This document shows, in pieces, positions 48,375 to 57,807 of a stretch of 64,000 bases of DNA. Made by a program: the position numbers and the translations under genes. The notes beneath the pieces were generated by a model. It had not been told where the DNA came from, made no database searches, and saw nothing but the letters and a program-made list of their open reading frames with translations. How positions within the stretch are numbered: the stretch's first letter is position 1; every line of letters begins with the position of its first letter. Origin of the DNA: Marinobacter sp. 2_MG-2023 (lineage in GTDB: Bacteria; Pseudomonadota; Gammaproteobacteria; Pseudomonadales; Oleiphilaceae); the NCBI RefSeq assembly GCF_030546935.1, contig NZ_JAUOPH010000007.1, forward strand, positions 1-64,000, in the 5' to 3' direction.

Positions 48375-49528
48375 GCTCTTAACGGAGGTGGAGTGGCGAG
48401 AAAAAGATCAACAATTCGTTTTTGGTCGAAGTCCGAGAGCCATTCAGCTTTGATAGTCACCGGCAGCTCGCTCAGTACCCTATTCATTAAATCTGCCAAA
48501 CTACCAGCAGTCATCTGAGATAAGTAGCACTCCAGTTCACCTTTAAATACGTCACGGATTCCGCCAGGGCAGTCGACTGATATAACTGGCGTTCCGCAAG
48601 CAAGCGCCTCCGTCAAGACGATCCCTAAGCCTTCAAACTCAGAGGAAAGCACGAAGAGGTCTGCGTGTCTCATCCAGTTATAGGGGTTGCGCCGCTTACC
48701 CGCGAAGATTACATTCGCCGAAATTCCTAGCTCACGTGCTGTTTGTTCTAAAGATTCGCGAAGAGCACCGTCTCCCACAATAACCAGTTTTTGACGAGGC
48801 TGGGCGAGAGCATATGCGCGTAATAGCAAATCATGCCCTTTCTGAGGCACAAGGCGCCCCACGTTTAAAATATAGGGTTCCTCGGGAATATCCGGGTCAG
48901 ATAGTTCTGCCAGAGCTTGAATTTCTTTGATTGGGCAGGGGTTTGTAATCACTCTGAGGCTTTTGGGTGCAATACTGCCTTGTTTAAACGCGTCGGTCGC
49001 TGATGCATACACCCCTGATGACACGCACGCCAAGTGACGGTTTTTGAAAACCAGCCTCCACTCCAGCTTCTTTTGCCAGAGGGGGCGGTCATGATGGATT
49101 ACGTTTTCCAACACATAGATATTACGGTCATCGTGGAACGACCAGAAATACTTGAAGGTGCCCAATCCGCGAAATATTATCCGGTCGAATCGACCATGCT
49201 GCTTTTCCAGAACACGGACTTTGTGTTTTAGTAGCCAGCCGCTCAACCAGCCAACCCATATGAAATGAGACTTTGGCACTATAATTCCCAGAAAAAGCCG
49301 GGATAACAAGAATACTGGAATACCAATAACGGATTTCAACAATGCTTTTAACTGATCATGGTGGTGGAGGTGAACGTCCGGATGATTCGGTTGCAGGTCA
49401 TTCGGGTGGTTTCGACAGGACAGAATATGGCTCTCATGGCCCTCTTCTGCGAACGCATCGGCAAGATTGACGGCCACACGCTCCATGCCACCCATCTTTA
49501 GGCTGTGAATGACAACAAGGGTTCTCAT
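48371..49528 (-). CDS. GT4-family glycosyltransferase
   Basis: The 385-residue protein starts MRTLVVIHSLKMGGMERVAV, the GG-x-E-R motif of GT4 acceptor domains. The donor domain has ILNVGRLVPQKGHDLLLRAY and SSEFEGLGIVLTEALACGTP with VISVDCPGGIRDV. It resembles galactosyl- or N-acetylgalactosaminyl-type GT4 enzymes but the sugar cannot be assigned. It overlaps its neighbours on both sides by 4 bases. Confidence 0.87.
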   Translation of the reverse strand: MRTLVVIHSLKMGGMERVAVNLADAFAEEGHESHILSCRNHPNDLQPNHPDVHLHHHDQLKALLKSVIGIPVFLLSRLFLGIIVPKSHFIWVGWLSGWLLKHKVRVLEKQHGRFDRIIFRGLGTFKYFWSFHDDRNIYVLENVIHHDRPLWQKKLEWRLVFKNRHLACVSSGVYASATDAFKQGSIAPKSLRVITNPCPIKEIQALAELSDPDIPEEPYILNVGRLVPQKGHDLLLRAYALAQPRQKLVIVGDGALRESLEQTARELGISANVIFAGKRRNPYNWMRHADLFVLSSEFEGLGIVLTEALACGTPVISVDCPGGIRDVFKGELECYLSQMTAGSLADLMNRVLSELPVTIKAEWLSDFDQKRIVDLFLATPPPLRA

Positions 49529-50361
49529 TTGGGTGAGCCCTTCTGGATGCCGTGCTCGGTTCTGATGGTTTTATTGTCCTTAACCGCTTTGCGAATGGCC
49601 TTATTTTTTGCCCAGATTTCGGGTTTGGCATAGCCCCTAGCATGATCGAGGTGCAAACAAACCGTACTGTACCGTATTTGTCGGGACTTGTGACCATAGT
49701 TCCATAGGCGTTCACCCAGCTCCCGATCAAGTCCGCCATATTGCATATCTTCATTAAATCCGTTTACTGCAATCAGGTCTTTTGTCCAGGTTGAGCTGTT
49801 CATGCCATTCCAGCTTGCAGCTGCTGGAGTGATCCGGTTCATCAGGTTTCTGAAGGCGCGGGATTTCGACAGTTTCCATAGTTTGTGGGTTTTCGGCTGT
49901 CCGCATTTTATAAGCCAGGCTGCATCGAAGATCCGGCCGGAACGTATATCTTGCTCTGTAATGGCTTCGGAAACAGGCATTGTCAGTTTAATGTAACCCC
50001 CAGAAAGAAAGGTGGAGGGTGCCGCGAGTAAACGGTGTGTTTCAATCAGGTCGGGTGCGGGGATACAGTCTCCATCAGTGAAAACAAGATAATCGCAGGA
50101 AGTGCCTGCAATTGCCTTGTTCAATATCTGGCATTTCCGAAACCCTTTATCTTCATGCCATATGTGGTCAATCGAAAGTAGCTTCCGGGCTTTGAACGTT
50201 TCGACAAGATCGCGAGTTTCGTCGTTGGAGCCATCGTCGGCGATGATGACGCGGAAGTCTTTGAACGACTGGTTTTCATAACCGGTCAGGACTTTGCTAA
50301 GCCACAGGGGCGAATTATAAGTGGTGATAACTACACCGATGGATTGAGGAGCGATACTCAT
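49525..50361 (-). CDS. GT2-family glycosyltransferase
   Basis: This 278-residue GT-A protein begins with VVITTYNSPLWLSKVLTGYE and IIADDGSNDETRDLVETF, then DYLVFTDGDCIPAPDLIETH, with the DxD-like DGDC metal site. GGLDRELGERLWNYGHKSRQ is the C-terminal acceptor motif typical of galactosyltransferase-like GT2 members. It has no membrane segment. It sits in the LPS operon 69 bases after the acyltransferase stop. Confidence 0.87.
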   Translation of the reverse strand: MSIAPQSIGVVITTYNSPLWLSKVLTGYENQSFKDFRVIIADDGSNDETRDLVETFKARKLLSIDHIWHEDKGFRKCQILNKAIAGTSCDYLVFTDGDCIPAPDLIETHRLLAAPSTFLSGGYIKLTMPVSEAITEQDIRSGRIFDAAWLIKCGQPKTHKLWKLSKSRAFRNLMNRITPAAASWNGMNSSTWTKDLIAVNGFNEDMQYGGLDRELGERLWNYGHKSRQIRYSTVCLHLDHARGYAKPEIWAKNKAIRKAVKDNKTIRTEHGIQKGSPK

Positions 50362-50430
50362 ATTCGTGTAACCACTAACGAAGGGTTTAAATGATGGATA
50401 GCACTGCGTTGCGCGGTTGGCCGCGAGTGA

Positions 50431-51342
50431 TTACCCACGGCAGACCCTGTCCGGGTAGTAGGGATTGGGCTCGCCCTTGGGTCTATGCCGAAGTCGCTTG
50501 TATTCCCATTGATACTGTTCCGGGCTGAGGCGTATTACGCTTTCGATCGATTTGTTTAGCGCAGTAGCGGCGACCACAGGATCCGGGTGGGCGAGGTCTG
50601 GATGGGCTTCCTTAACTACAATGCGAAACCCCTTTGAACTTGGCAGCCGTTCCGCATATGTGACTAGGGCGTTAGCACCTGTCTTTTGCATCAGCTTGGC
50701 TACCAGTGTCATAGTTCTGACCTCTGTACCAAAAAATGGTGCATAAGCATTGGTTTTACCACGCGGAGACTGGTCCGGAAGAATGCCAGTTACACCCCCC
50801 TCCTTGAGAATCGACATTAACCTCATTAATCCCCGCCGGTCTCCTCTGACAAGTTCCGCCCCAACTCGGCTGCGGACCTTGATCATATAGTCTTCAAATT
50901 CTTTCATGTTGGGCGGGCTATATAGAGAAGCCATTTTATATTTGGATGAAAAATACAATCCTGCAAGCTCCCAATTACCGATATGGGGAGCCAGCAATAT
51001 CAGCCCATTGCCGGTCGACAGTGCCTTTTCTACCAACTCCACGCCCTCGCATTGCTGAATGAGGTCGAGACATTTTTGAACTGGCCACTCCCACATCAGC
51101 GGAATTTCAAGAGCCGTCATGCCCGTATGACGCAGGGAGCTATGAGAAAGCAGGTCACGTTTCTCCTTATCCAACTCCGTCAGGCACAATTCCAGGTTCA
51201 CATCCGTTACTCTTCGGGACTCTGACCTGAATTTCCAAGCTGCGCCGCCGAAAAACCTGCCAATGTGTTGAGCTGCTTTTAAGTTCAGCATGCTCGAAGC
51301 TCTGAGGACAAATTTAAGGAGGTAGGATTTTAGTTTTTTCAT
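50431..51342 (-). CDS. LpxL/HtrB-type lauroyl acyltransferase family protein
   Basis: The 303-residue membrane-anchored protein has the catalytic HX4E motif in [17 protein letters not shown] and the substrate segment [20 protein letters not shown] with [16 protein letters not shown]. These match the lipid A late acyltransferase family. The start overlaps the manC stop by 4 bases (ATGA). A second family member (56740-57687) uses HX4D, so the two may add acyl chains at different positions. Confidence 0.88.
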   Translation of the reverse strand: MKKLKSYLLKFVLRASSMLNLKAAQHIGRFFGGAAWKFRSESRRVTDVNLELCLTELDKEKRDLLSHSSLRHTGMTALEIPLMWEWPVQKCLDLIQQCEGVELVEKALSTGNGLILLAPHIGNWELAGLYFSSKYKMASLYSPPNMKEFEDYMIKVRSRVGAELVRGDRRGLMRLMSILKEGGVTGILPDQSPRGKTNAYAPFFGTEVRTMTLVAKLMQKTGANALVTYAERLPSSKGFRIVVKEAHPDLAHPDPVVAATALNKSIESVIRLSPEQYQWEYKRLRHRPKGEPNPYYPDRVCRG

Positions 51343-52754
51343 GCGCGCCCGTACTTGTCTTCGTATCGAACGATGTCATCCTCACCAAGATAGGAGCCGG
51401 ATTGCACCTCAATCAGCTCCAGATCGATAACTCCGGGGTTTTCCAGTGAGTGCACCTGGCCTATCGGGATGTAAGTAGACTGGTTTTCGGTGACCAGATA
51501 AGTCTTTTCACCGTTGGTGACTCTTGCTGTGCCGCTGACGACAATCCAGTGTTCAGCGCGGTGGTGATGCATCTGGACGGATAGTTTTGCGCCGGGCTTT
51601 ACAGTGATTCGTTTTACCTGGTAGCGAGGGCCGCTGTCGATGGAGTCATAGATGCCCCAGGGCCGGTAAACCTCCCGGTGATTCATATGCTCATGCCGAC
51701 CATCGCTGCGTATTTGCTCAACCACAGCTTTTACGTCCTGCACTTTGTCTTTATGGGCGACCAGAACCGCATCCTTGGTTTCGATGATAACTAGGTCATC
51801 GACGCCGATAGTTGCGACGAGTCTGCTGTCTGCGCGAACCAGTGTGTTCCGGGTTTGATGGGCTATCACGTCGCCGTTGAGATTGTTGCCGTCCGGGTCT
51901 TTTTCGCTGACATCCCAAAGGGCGGACCAGGATCCTATGTCGCTCCAACCAGCGTCCAGAGAGACAACTGCTGCGTGATCGGTTTTTTCCATAACCGCAT
52001 AGTCTACGGATTCCGACGGGCAGTTTGCGAACAGCTCTGAGTTCACACGGATAAAATGAAGGTCTTCGCTGGTATCTGCCATTGCTGCACGGCAAGCGGA
52101 CAGAATGTCAGGGCGGTGTAACTCCAGCTCCGTCAAATACTGTCGCGCACCAAAGAGGAACATGCCGCTGTTCCAAAGATACTCTCCGGACTCAAGGTAG
52201 GTTTTGGCAGTCTCAATATCGGGCTTTTCCACAAATCCATCAACCGAGAAACAGTCAGTCGCCAGTTCACTGCCGCGATGTATATAGCCGTACCCGGTTT
52301 CTGGCTGATGGGGCACAATACCGAAGGTAACAAGCTTGCCCTTTTTTGCCAGAGGTACAGCTTTTGCCACGCCTGCCTGGAAAGCCTCGACATCCTTGAT
52401 CAGATGGTCGGCAGCAAGAACCAGCATAAGCGGGTCATCGCCATCGGCGCTCTCACATAGTTGAAGTGCCGCCAGTGCAATGGCAGGTGCGGTATTGCGA
52501 CCGCAAGGTTCAAGGATAATGCAGCTATCCTCATGGCCGGATTGCCGCATTTGTTCCGCAGCCAGGAATCTGTGCTCTTCATTGCAGATCAGGAGTGGTT
52601 GTTGAGCGCTCATTCCGTCAAGCCTGGCCACCGTCGATTGCAGCATCGAGAGCGGGCTATCTGTCAGTTTCAGAAACTGCTTCGGGTTCAGTTGTCGTGA
52701 CAACGGCCAAAGTCGTGAGCCGGTACCGCCAGCCATAATGACGGGATGAATCAT
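51339..52754 (-). CDS. manC: Mannose-1-phosphate guanylyltransferase/mannose-6-phosphate isomerase
   Basis: This 471-residue bifunctional type II enzyme makes GDP-mannose. The nucleotidyltransferase part starts [20 protein letters not shown] and has [20 protein letters not shown]. The C-terminal cupin isomerase domain has [20 protein letters not shown] and [19 protein letters not shown]. The ATG at 52754 is preferred over one at 52760 because GGAG lies 7 bases upstream. It supplies mannose donor to the surrounding glycosyltransferases. Confidence 0.95.
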   Translation of the reverse strand: MIHPVIMAGGTGSRLWPLSRQLNPKQFLKLTDSPLSMLQSTVARLDGMSAQQPLLICNEEHRFLAAEQMRQSGHEDSCIILEPCGRNTAPAIALAALQLCESADGDDPLMLVLAADHLIKDVEAFQAGVAKAVPLAKKGKLVTFGIVPHQPETGYGYIHRGSELATDCFSVDGFVEKPDIETAKTYLESGEYLWNSGMFLFGARQYLTELELHRPDILSACRAAMADTSEDLHFIRVNSELFANCPSESVDYAVMEKTDHAAVVSLDAGWSDIGSWSALWDVSEKDPDGNNLNGDVIAHQTRNTLVRADSRLVATIGVDDLVIIETKDAVLVAHKDKVQDVKAVVEQIRSDGRHEHMNHREVYRPWGIYDSIDSGPRYQVKRITVKPGAKLSVQMHHHRAEHWIVVSGTARVTNGEKTYLVTENQSTYIPIGQVHSLENPGVIDLELIEVQSGSYLGEDDIVRYEDKYGRA

Positions 52755-52868
52755 GAGCATACTCCGGGCTTGATTGCGTTTATGAGAGCGTTCCTGAACA
52801 CTGCATTCAAAGGTTGGATCTTACCATATGGGCTGAGCATCGACAGTGCTGTGGGCCCGGTGCAGGTT

Positions 52869-53537
52869 TCATAACTGTTGTGAGTCCTCCCAGGACCGTT
52901 TTCTGTCACTGAGCTCCCATGCGATGCGCTTGTAGAAGCGATTGATTCGTCTCGTTATATAGCGCTTTCGCCATGCCGGAATCGCCGCTAGCTTGTTCTG
53001 AGCGCCGGGTGCTCCCAATCCGTCGACCAGGAAAAGCTCTGGTTGGTCATTTCGTAGGGTGACCACCAGATTGTGAGGCAAGAGGTTGCGAGTCAATATT
53101 CCTGTATTTTCAAGCCATTCACAGAAACGCTCTGAAGCAGCTTTTATAGGTGTGTCAAAGCCGTGTTGCTGCAAGTAGCTCTCAAGCGTCTGAGCAGGTT
53201 CTCCGTGGTCGTCCAGGAGAAGCTCACTCTCATTGGCGGAGCCGAGCGAAGTTGATGTTTCACCATAGAATCGCGGGAGATGTTTCCAGACGCAGCTTTC
53301 GTGGCCCCGTTTGATCAACGATACTATGGCACTCTGCTGGTGAGCACGCTGTTCCTGTGTGTTGTCGTTGATTCTGGATTTGCCGAGCAGTTTCTTCAAA
53401 GGCATCTGCCGCTGATAGCGGGCTTCTATATTTTCAGGGCGAATTACTTTCAGGCAGCGGCCAGGAATGCCGGGGTGCCGGTAACAGTGTCGATTGGATC
53501 CCGAGGCAAAGGGCTTCTGGTCTGAAAGATTGATCAT
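52869..53537 (-). CDS. YrbL-family (kinase-fold) protein
   Basis: The 222-residue protein resembles the PhoP-regulated YrbL family. It shows a glycine-containing loop ASGSNRHCYRHPGIPGRCLK with a candidate ATP lysine, then LTRNLLPHNLVVTLRNDQ and FLVDGLGAPG in place of a kinase catalytic loop and DFG. The C-terminal RRINRFYKRIAWE is basic. Location inside an LPS operon suggests a kinase or pseudokinase acting on the core, but catalysis is not shown. Confidence 0.75.
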   Translation of the reverse strand: MINLSDQKPFASGSNRHCYRHPGIPGRCLKVIRPENIEARYQRQMPLKKLLGKSRINDNTQEQRAHQQSAIVSLIKRGHESCVWKHLPRFYGETSTSLGSANESELLLDDHGEPAQTLESYLQQHGFDTPIKAASERFCEWLENTGILTRNLLPHNLVVTLRNDQPELFLVDGLGAPGAQNKLAAIPAWRKRYITRRINRFYKRIAWELSDRKRSWEDSQQL

Positions 53538-53626
53538 GGCAGCGCCTTTCTCCTTGGTGGTACATGCATAAATGCAGGGGCATTAATCGTATGCGACAGT
53601 GTTGTGAGAGTGAATTCAGAGTGCTT

Positions 53627-54664
53627 TCAGGTATGGATGCTTTCTTGAAGCTCGTAATAGAAAGCCGCTGTTCGGGTCGCCATAGCCTCCAGTGTCAGTT
53701 CCCGTGAAGCAAACTCAAAACACGCTGTCTGGCTTTTTTTAAGGCTTTCGGGATCTGCAAGCTGTGCTGACACCAGCGTCTGTAACGCGCTCACATCTGT
53801 AGCGGTGGCCAGGCTTTCGGCGGGAAGCATCTCAAGGGCGCCATTGACCGGCGTTGAGAGCACGGGGCAGCGCACCAGTAAGGCTTCGACAAGAGTATAC
53901 GGAAAACCCTCACGCGCGGAACTGATTACGCACACTGATGCTTGCTGAAGCCAGGCCGTCGGGTTGTCTTCGTAGCCAGGCAGTTTTATGAAGCTTTCAG
54001 CGTCCAGGCGCTGGAGCTGAGCCTTCAGCTTTTCGGCCTGGGATCCCTCGCCAAGTATATAGAGTGGCAGCGCCGGCTTGATCGACGCCCATGCAGAAAT
54101 CAGGCAGTCGAACTGCTTGACTGGCTCGAGGCGACCTATGGCCACTGCAAAGTGCTGGTTTCCGGGTACCGGATGAGTTGTTTTTTTCTCTTTGTTCTGG
54201 AGCTTGAGCCCATTGTGAATCAGGGTCTTAGCGGGATGTGACAGTGACTTCAGAATGCCTTTGCTTACGGCAATGACGCCATCAAGTTTGTCGAAATCCT
54301 TATGGCTGGATTTGGTGCCATGTACTGTGCCCACCGTTATGCTTCCCGGGATTTCCATCGCTGAAATCAGCGCCGCGGCCTTGTTGCCCTGGGCATGGAT
54401 TACATCGGGTGAGAGTTTGCGAAGCATTTGCCTCAAACGGAGCTTTAGCAAGGGATTCCGTCTTCCCCACTGAACCGGTAACGGATGGAAAGTGATTTCG
54501 TGTGAAAAGCGATGTCGGTAACCCGGGTGTGCCAGAACATGTACCCTGTGGCCGGCGCGCGCAAGTTCTTCCGCAAGGTCAGCTGTGTGCTTCTCCATGC
54601 CGCCCCAATTACCTCCCGGAGTGGCGATTAATTGGGCAACGGTGAGGCGGTTGGTTGAGTTCAC
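53627..54664 (-). CDS. GT4-family glycosyltransferase
   Basis: This 345-residue protein starts at GTG 54664, which overlaps the upstream gene's stop (GTGA); longer in-frame starts lie inside that gene. The acceptor domain has TPGGNWGGMEKHTADLAEEL. The donor domain has AVAIGRLEPVKQFDCLISAW and SSAREGFPYTLVEALLVRCP with VLSTPVNGALEML. It is a cytoplasmic LPS-type transferase with unknown sugar. Confidence 0.86.
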   Translation of the reverse strand: MNSTNRLTVAQLIATPGGNWGGMEKHTADLAEELARAGHRVHVLAHPGYRHRFSHEITFHPLPVQWGRRNPLLKLRLRQMLRKLSPDVIHAQGNKAAALISAMEIPGSITVGTVHGTKSSHKDFDKLDGVIAVSKGILKSLSHPAKTLIHNGLKLQNKEKKTTHPVPGNQHFAVAIGRLEPVKQFDCLISAWASIKPALPLYILGEGSQAEKLKAQLQRLDAESFIKLPGYEDNPTAWLQQASVCVISSAREGFPYTLVEALLVRCPVLSTPVNGALEMLPAESLATATDVSALQTLVSAQLADPESLKKSQTACFEFASRELTLEAMATRTAAFYYELQESIHT

Positions 54665-55776
54665 GGTGAAGGGGGCGCTTTGGTGAGAACTTTGCGGTAA
54701 ACCTCCAGTGTCGACTCTGTTTGTGCCTCGAGACGAAATCTGAAGGGAATCTCGATATTCGGGGAATAATCGCTCAGCAGCCTGAGCGCAACCCCGGCAA
54801 ACTCTCGGGTATCGTCGGGCGTTACCAGCCCGTCCCGAAAACATGCTTGCAGCGTTTCTGCTGCGCCGCCTCGGTTAAATGCGACGACGGGCGTGCCGGA
54901 CGCAAGTGCCTCGGTAACTGTGCGGCCGAAGGGCTCGGGTTTTGTCGACATGTGACAAACGAGGTCGGCGAACAGATAGAGCTCCGCCATGTCATCTCTC
55001 TGGCCGAGAAAGGTGACTTTATCGTTGAGGCCGAGCTTCGCACGGTGCTGTTCAAGCTCCTCCATGAAATGTTCTTTGCCTGGTTCTGCACCGCCAACAA
55101 CAATGCCATGGCAGTCGAGCTTCTCACGGACGATTTCTTTCATGGCCTCAAGAAACTCCAGCTGGCCTTTCCAGCGGGAAATGCGTCCGGGCATCATGAG
55201 GATTCGCTTGTTATCGAGCTGCGGAAATTGCACAAATAGAGCCGTTAGCCATGCTTCGCTCAAGTCTCGGTGCTGAAAATAATCCACATCCACGCCGCGC
55301 TGTATTACGGTGAGTTTGTGTTCGGGAACCTGAAAATTATGGAGGACGTAGTCGCGCACGCAATTTGAAACTGCAATTACGTGATCTGATTTCGCCATGA
55401 TCGCGCTGTATCGGTTAACGGAGTACATTCCGTGAAACGTTGAAACGATCGCGGGGCGCTGATACGCCGGTAAGCTCTTCCACGCCAGGCGTACAATCCA
55501 CGCAGGCATGCGTGAGCGGACATGAATGATGTCTGGCTGCAGTTCCCGAATCAGCTTTCTCATAGGGCGAATCTGGCCGAATGACGCAGGCGATTTACGG
55601 TGGATGGGCATCTGAATGTGGGTCGAGCCTTGCTTCTCGAGGCGTTTCGCCAAAGGGCCACCGTTGGACACGACATAGGATTCATGGCCGAGACGCACCA
55701 GGTCAGACGCAAACTCGACAGTTCCTCTTTCTACACCGCCACTGTAGAGGGCGGGCAGCGCCTGAAGAATTCTCAA
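54661..55776 (-). CDS. GT4-family glycosyltransferase
   Basis: The best start is a TTG at 55776 with AGGAAG upstream, giving 371 residues beginning LRILQALPALYSGGVERGTV (GG-x-E-R acceptor motif). The donor domain has ILMMPGRISRWKGQLEFLEA and STKPEPFGRTVTEALASGTP with VVAFNRGGAAETL. It resembles the LPS-core GT4 transferases. The TTG start overlaps the ELM1-like gene's TGA, so the two are translationally coupled. Confidence 0.85.
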   Translation of the reverse strand: MRILQALPALYSGGVERGTVEFASDLVRLGHESYVVSNGGPLAKRLEKQGSTHIQMPIHRKSPASFGQIRPMRKLIRELQPDIIHVRSRMPAWIVRLAWKSLPAYQRPAIVSTFHGMYSVNRYSAIMAKSDHVIAVSNCVRDYVLHNFQVPEHKLTVIQRGVDVDYFQHRDLSEAWLTALFVQFPQLDNKRILMMPGRISRWKGQLEFLEAMKEIVREKLDCHGIVVGGAEPGKEHFMEELEQHRAKLGLNDKVTFLGQRDDMAELYLFADLVCHMSTKPEPFGRTVTEALASGTPVVAFNRGGAAETLQACFRDGLVTPDDTREFAGVALRLLSDYSPNIEIPFRFRLEAQTESTLEVYRKVLTKAPPSP

Positions 55777-56753
55777 GAAGTCTTCCTCTTTTGCTCGTTT
55801 TGTTTTTTTCCAGCGCCCTGTGCAAGCCACCGGTGGATGACCCAGTTTGCGGCCCTATCTGCTTCCCAGATATGTTTTTCCTGGCCTGTTTTGCCGCCCA
55901 TAACCGCAGCGTGATCGCTCCAGCGGGCCACATAACCTGCTTCGACGAGTCGTTGAACGCCGCTGGCGACCCGGCTGCCCGGATGCTCAGGTAGCTGAAA
56001 CAGGCCGGTTGGTACGCCGGAGGTTGCAGCTTCGCACACCATGGACATGCTGTCGGGGGTTACCCATATTGCCCTGGATGCGGCAACTCTATGGTTGAGC
56101 CAATCTTCGTAAGTGTCGTCTGGGTTGACCACAGTGACTCGCGGGCCAGAAAGTTCTTCAAGTCTCGCCCTGAAAGCCTCCGGAGTTCTTCTTGAGCCGC
56201 TGATCGTCCAGCGCCATTGCGGGTACTCACCCATCAGGTTGGCAACTTGTCCAAATACAACGTCATCATCCCAGTCAAAATGTGGAGACGGCCCGCCAAG
56301 TAACAGCAGGGCTTCCGGTTTGTCCGTGATTTTCGCAAGTGGGGTGATCGTGTTGATAACACCGTCGGTAATCAGGGTGTCCCGGTTTTGAGCAATGTCA
56401 TCGTGGGCCGGGATAATTGAGCCACTGATCCAGGTTCGAGGGAATCCGGGCTTCATTAGGACGAGCGTTGTGGCTTTCTTTAACCGCCTTAATGATAACA
56501 AGAGTCCGTGAGTACCCGAGCCTGCCGCGATGATCAGGTCCGGGTGGGGGAGTGCACTATCCAGGTTCGGAGGTATTGCCAGTAGTGCGCGCCAAAACGG
56601 AACCTTGGTGTCGAGCGCGTTTATCCAGAACAGGCTGGCGCCAGCTTTCACGCGCAACCGGTTGCCCAGGCCTTTCAGTTGGTTCCTGTGCCCTGGTTTG
56701 TTGTCTGTGAGCAACCATATTACAGGCGCTGCCGATGCTCTATTTATTGCCAT
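55773..56753 (-). CDS. ELM1/DUF1022 family protein
   Basis: This 327-residue protein starts MAINRASAAPVIWLLTDNKP at 56753 with AGGG upstream. The family signature GHRNQLKGLGNRL near residues 22-34 is followed by ALLLLGGPSPHFDWDDD and WVTPDSMSMVCEAATSGVPT, typical of the mitochondrial-fission ELM1-like group. Bacterial members have a GT-B-like shape and are found in LPS clusters; biochemical function is unknown. It overlaps the upstream acyltransferase by 14 bases. Confidence 0.85.
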   Translation of the reverse strand: MAINRASAAPVIWLLTDNKPGHRNQLKGLGNRLRVKAGASLFWINALDTKVPFWRALLAIPPNLDSALPHPDLIIAAGSGTHGLLLSLRRLKKATTLVLMKPGFPRTWISGSIIPAHDDIAQNRDTLITDGVINTITPLAKITDKPEALLLLGGPSPHFDWDDDVVFGQVANLMGEYPQWRWTISGSRRTPEAFRARLEELSGPRVTVVNPDDTYEDWLNHRVAASRAIWVTPDSMSMVCEAATSGVPTGLFQLPEHPGSRVASGVQRLVEAGYVARWSDHAAVMGGKTGQEKHIWEADRAANWVIHRWLAQGAGKKQNEQKRKTS

Positions 56754-57687
56754 AGAACCCTGGGTCGTCCTTGTCTGGTCGCGTTTTGAAGCGTCGGTGC
56801 ATCCATAGGTACTGGTCGGGAGCGCGCCGGATTTCCCTCTCAAGTATCTGGTTGATCTCTGTTGCGTCCTGCAGGTCGTCACCGCTTGGAAACGATTCCA
56901 GCGGAGGGTGGAAATAAATGTCGTACCCGGGCTTATCCTCCCGCCGGAAGTGGCTGAAGGGAACCACCTTACATTTACTGCGCGCCGCGATTCGTGACGT
57001 TGCGGTTATGGTACCGGTAGGTATTCCAAAGAAGGGCGCAAATACAATATCTTTGCGCCCGTAGTCCTGATCGGCGGCGTACCAGACGGTGCGATTATTG
57101 CGCAGGCTTCGGAACAGGCCCCTAAGATCTCTGGCGCCAAGCACTGTGTCATATCGGCGCTCACGTGCCCGGGTCATGATGGCGTTCATTAGCGGATTGT
57201 TGTGATCACGTTGCATCACATCCGCTTCAATATACTCAGTAACGAGGCTGCCACCGAGGTCCAGTGTGCTGTAGTGGCCGCCCAGCAGCAATACGCCTTG
57301 GCCTTCGGCGAGTGCGTTATCAAGGTGCTCCTTCCCGTGAACTTCCGTTATGCCGGTAAGCTTTGCAGGGTTTCGAAACCATGCGATACCCAGTTCCATC
57401 AGGCCAATTCCATTGGCGATAAAGGCATTGCGGACCAGAGCAGCCTGCTGCGACTGATTGAGCTCCGGAAAGCACAGCCGGATGTTGACTTCGGTTATGT
57501 GGCGGCGCCTGCTGGCAAAGCGCCAGGCGAGAAGTCCGGCCAGCTTGCCGAGCCACCATTGAAAGCGGATAGGAAGTTGAGCCAGACACCACATAACTGC
57601 AATCCCGGCCCAGGTCGACCACCAGCGCGGATGGAGGTAGGCGGTGTAGTCAGTATTGCGTGGTTGCCTGCGGTATTTCTTCTTCAC
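56740..57687 (-). CDS. LpxL-type lipid A acyltransferase family protein
   Basis: The 315-residue protein has an N-terminal hydrophobic anchor (about residues 22-55) and the acyltransferase motif HX4D in VLLLGGHYSTLDLGGSLVTE. Downstream are VLGARDLRGLFRSLRNNRTV, AADQDYGRKDIVFAPFFGIP and LWMHRRFKTRP. It is the first gene of the long minus-strand LPS operon and is divergent from waaA. It may add a secondary acyl chain to Kdo2-lipid A after WaaA acts. Confidence 0.88.
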   Translation of the reverse strand: MKKKYRRQPRNTDYTAYLHPRWWSTWAGIAVMWCLAQLPIRFQWWLGKLAGLLAWRFASRRRHITEVNIRLCFPELNQSQQAALVRNAFIANGIGLMELGIAWFRNPAKLTGITEVHGKEHLDNALAEGQGVLLLGGHYSTLDLGGSLVTEYIEADVMQRDHNNPLMNAIMTRARERRYDTVLGARDLRGLFRSLRNNRTVWYAADQDYGRKDIVFAPFFGIPTGTITATSRIAARSKCKVVPFSHFRREDKPGYDIYFHPPLESFPSGDDLQDATEINQILEREIRRAPDQYLWMHRRFKTRPDKDDPGFYGNK

Positions 57688-57807
57688 GTGATACAGGTCC
57701 CGGGTTCAGTAAGTTGCTGGGCAGACTATGGTGCCCGGCTGGGTCAGTCGGAAGCAAATCAATAGGCTTTGGGATATGATAGCGCACTGATTTGCTAGGA
57801 GTCCTGC

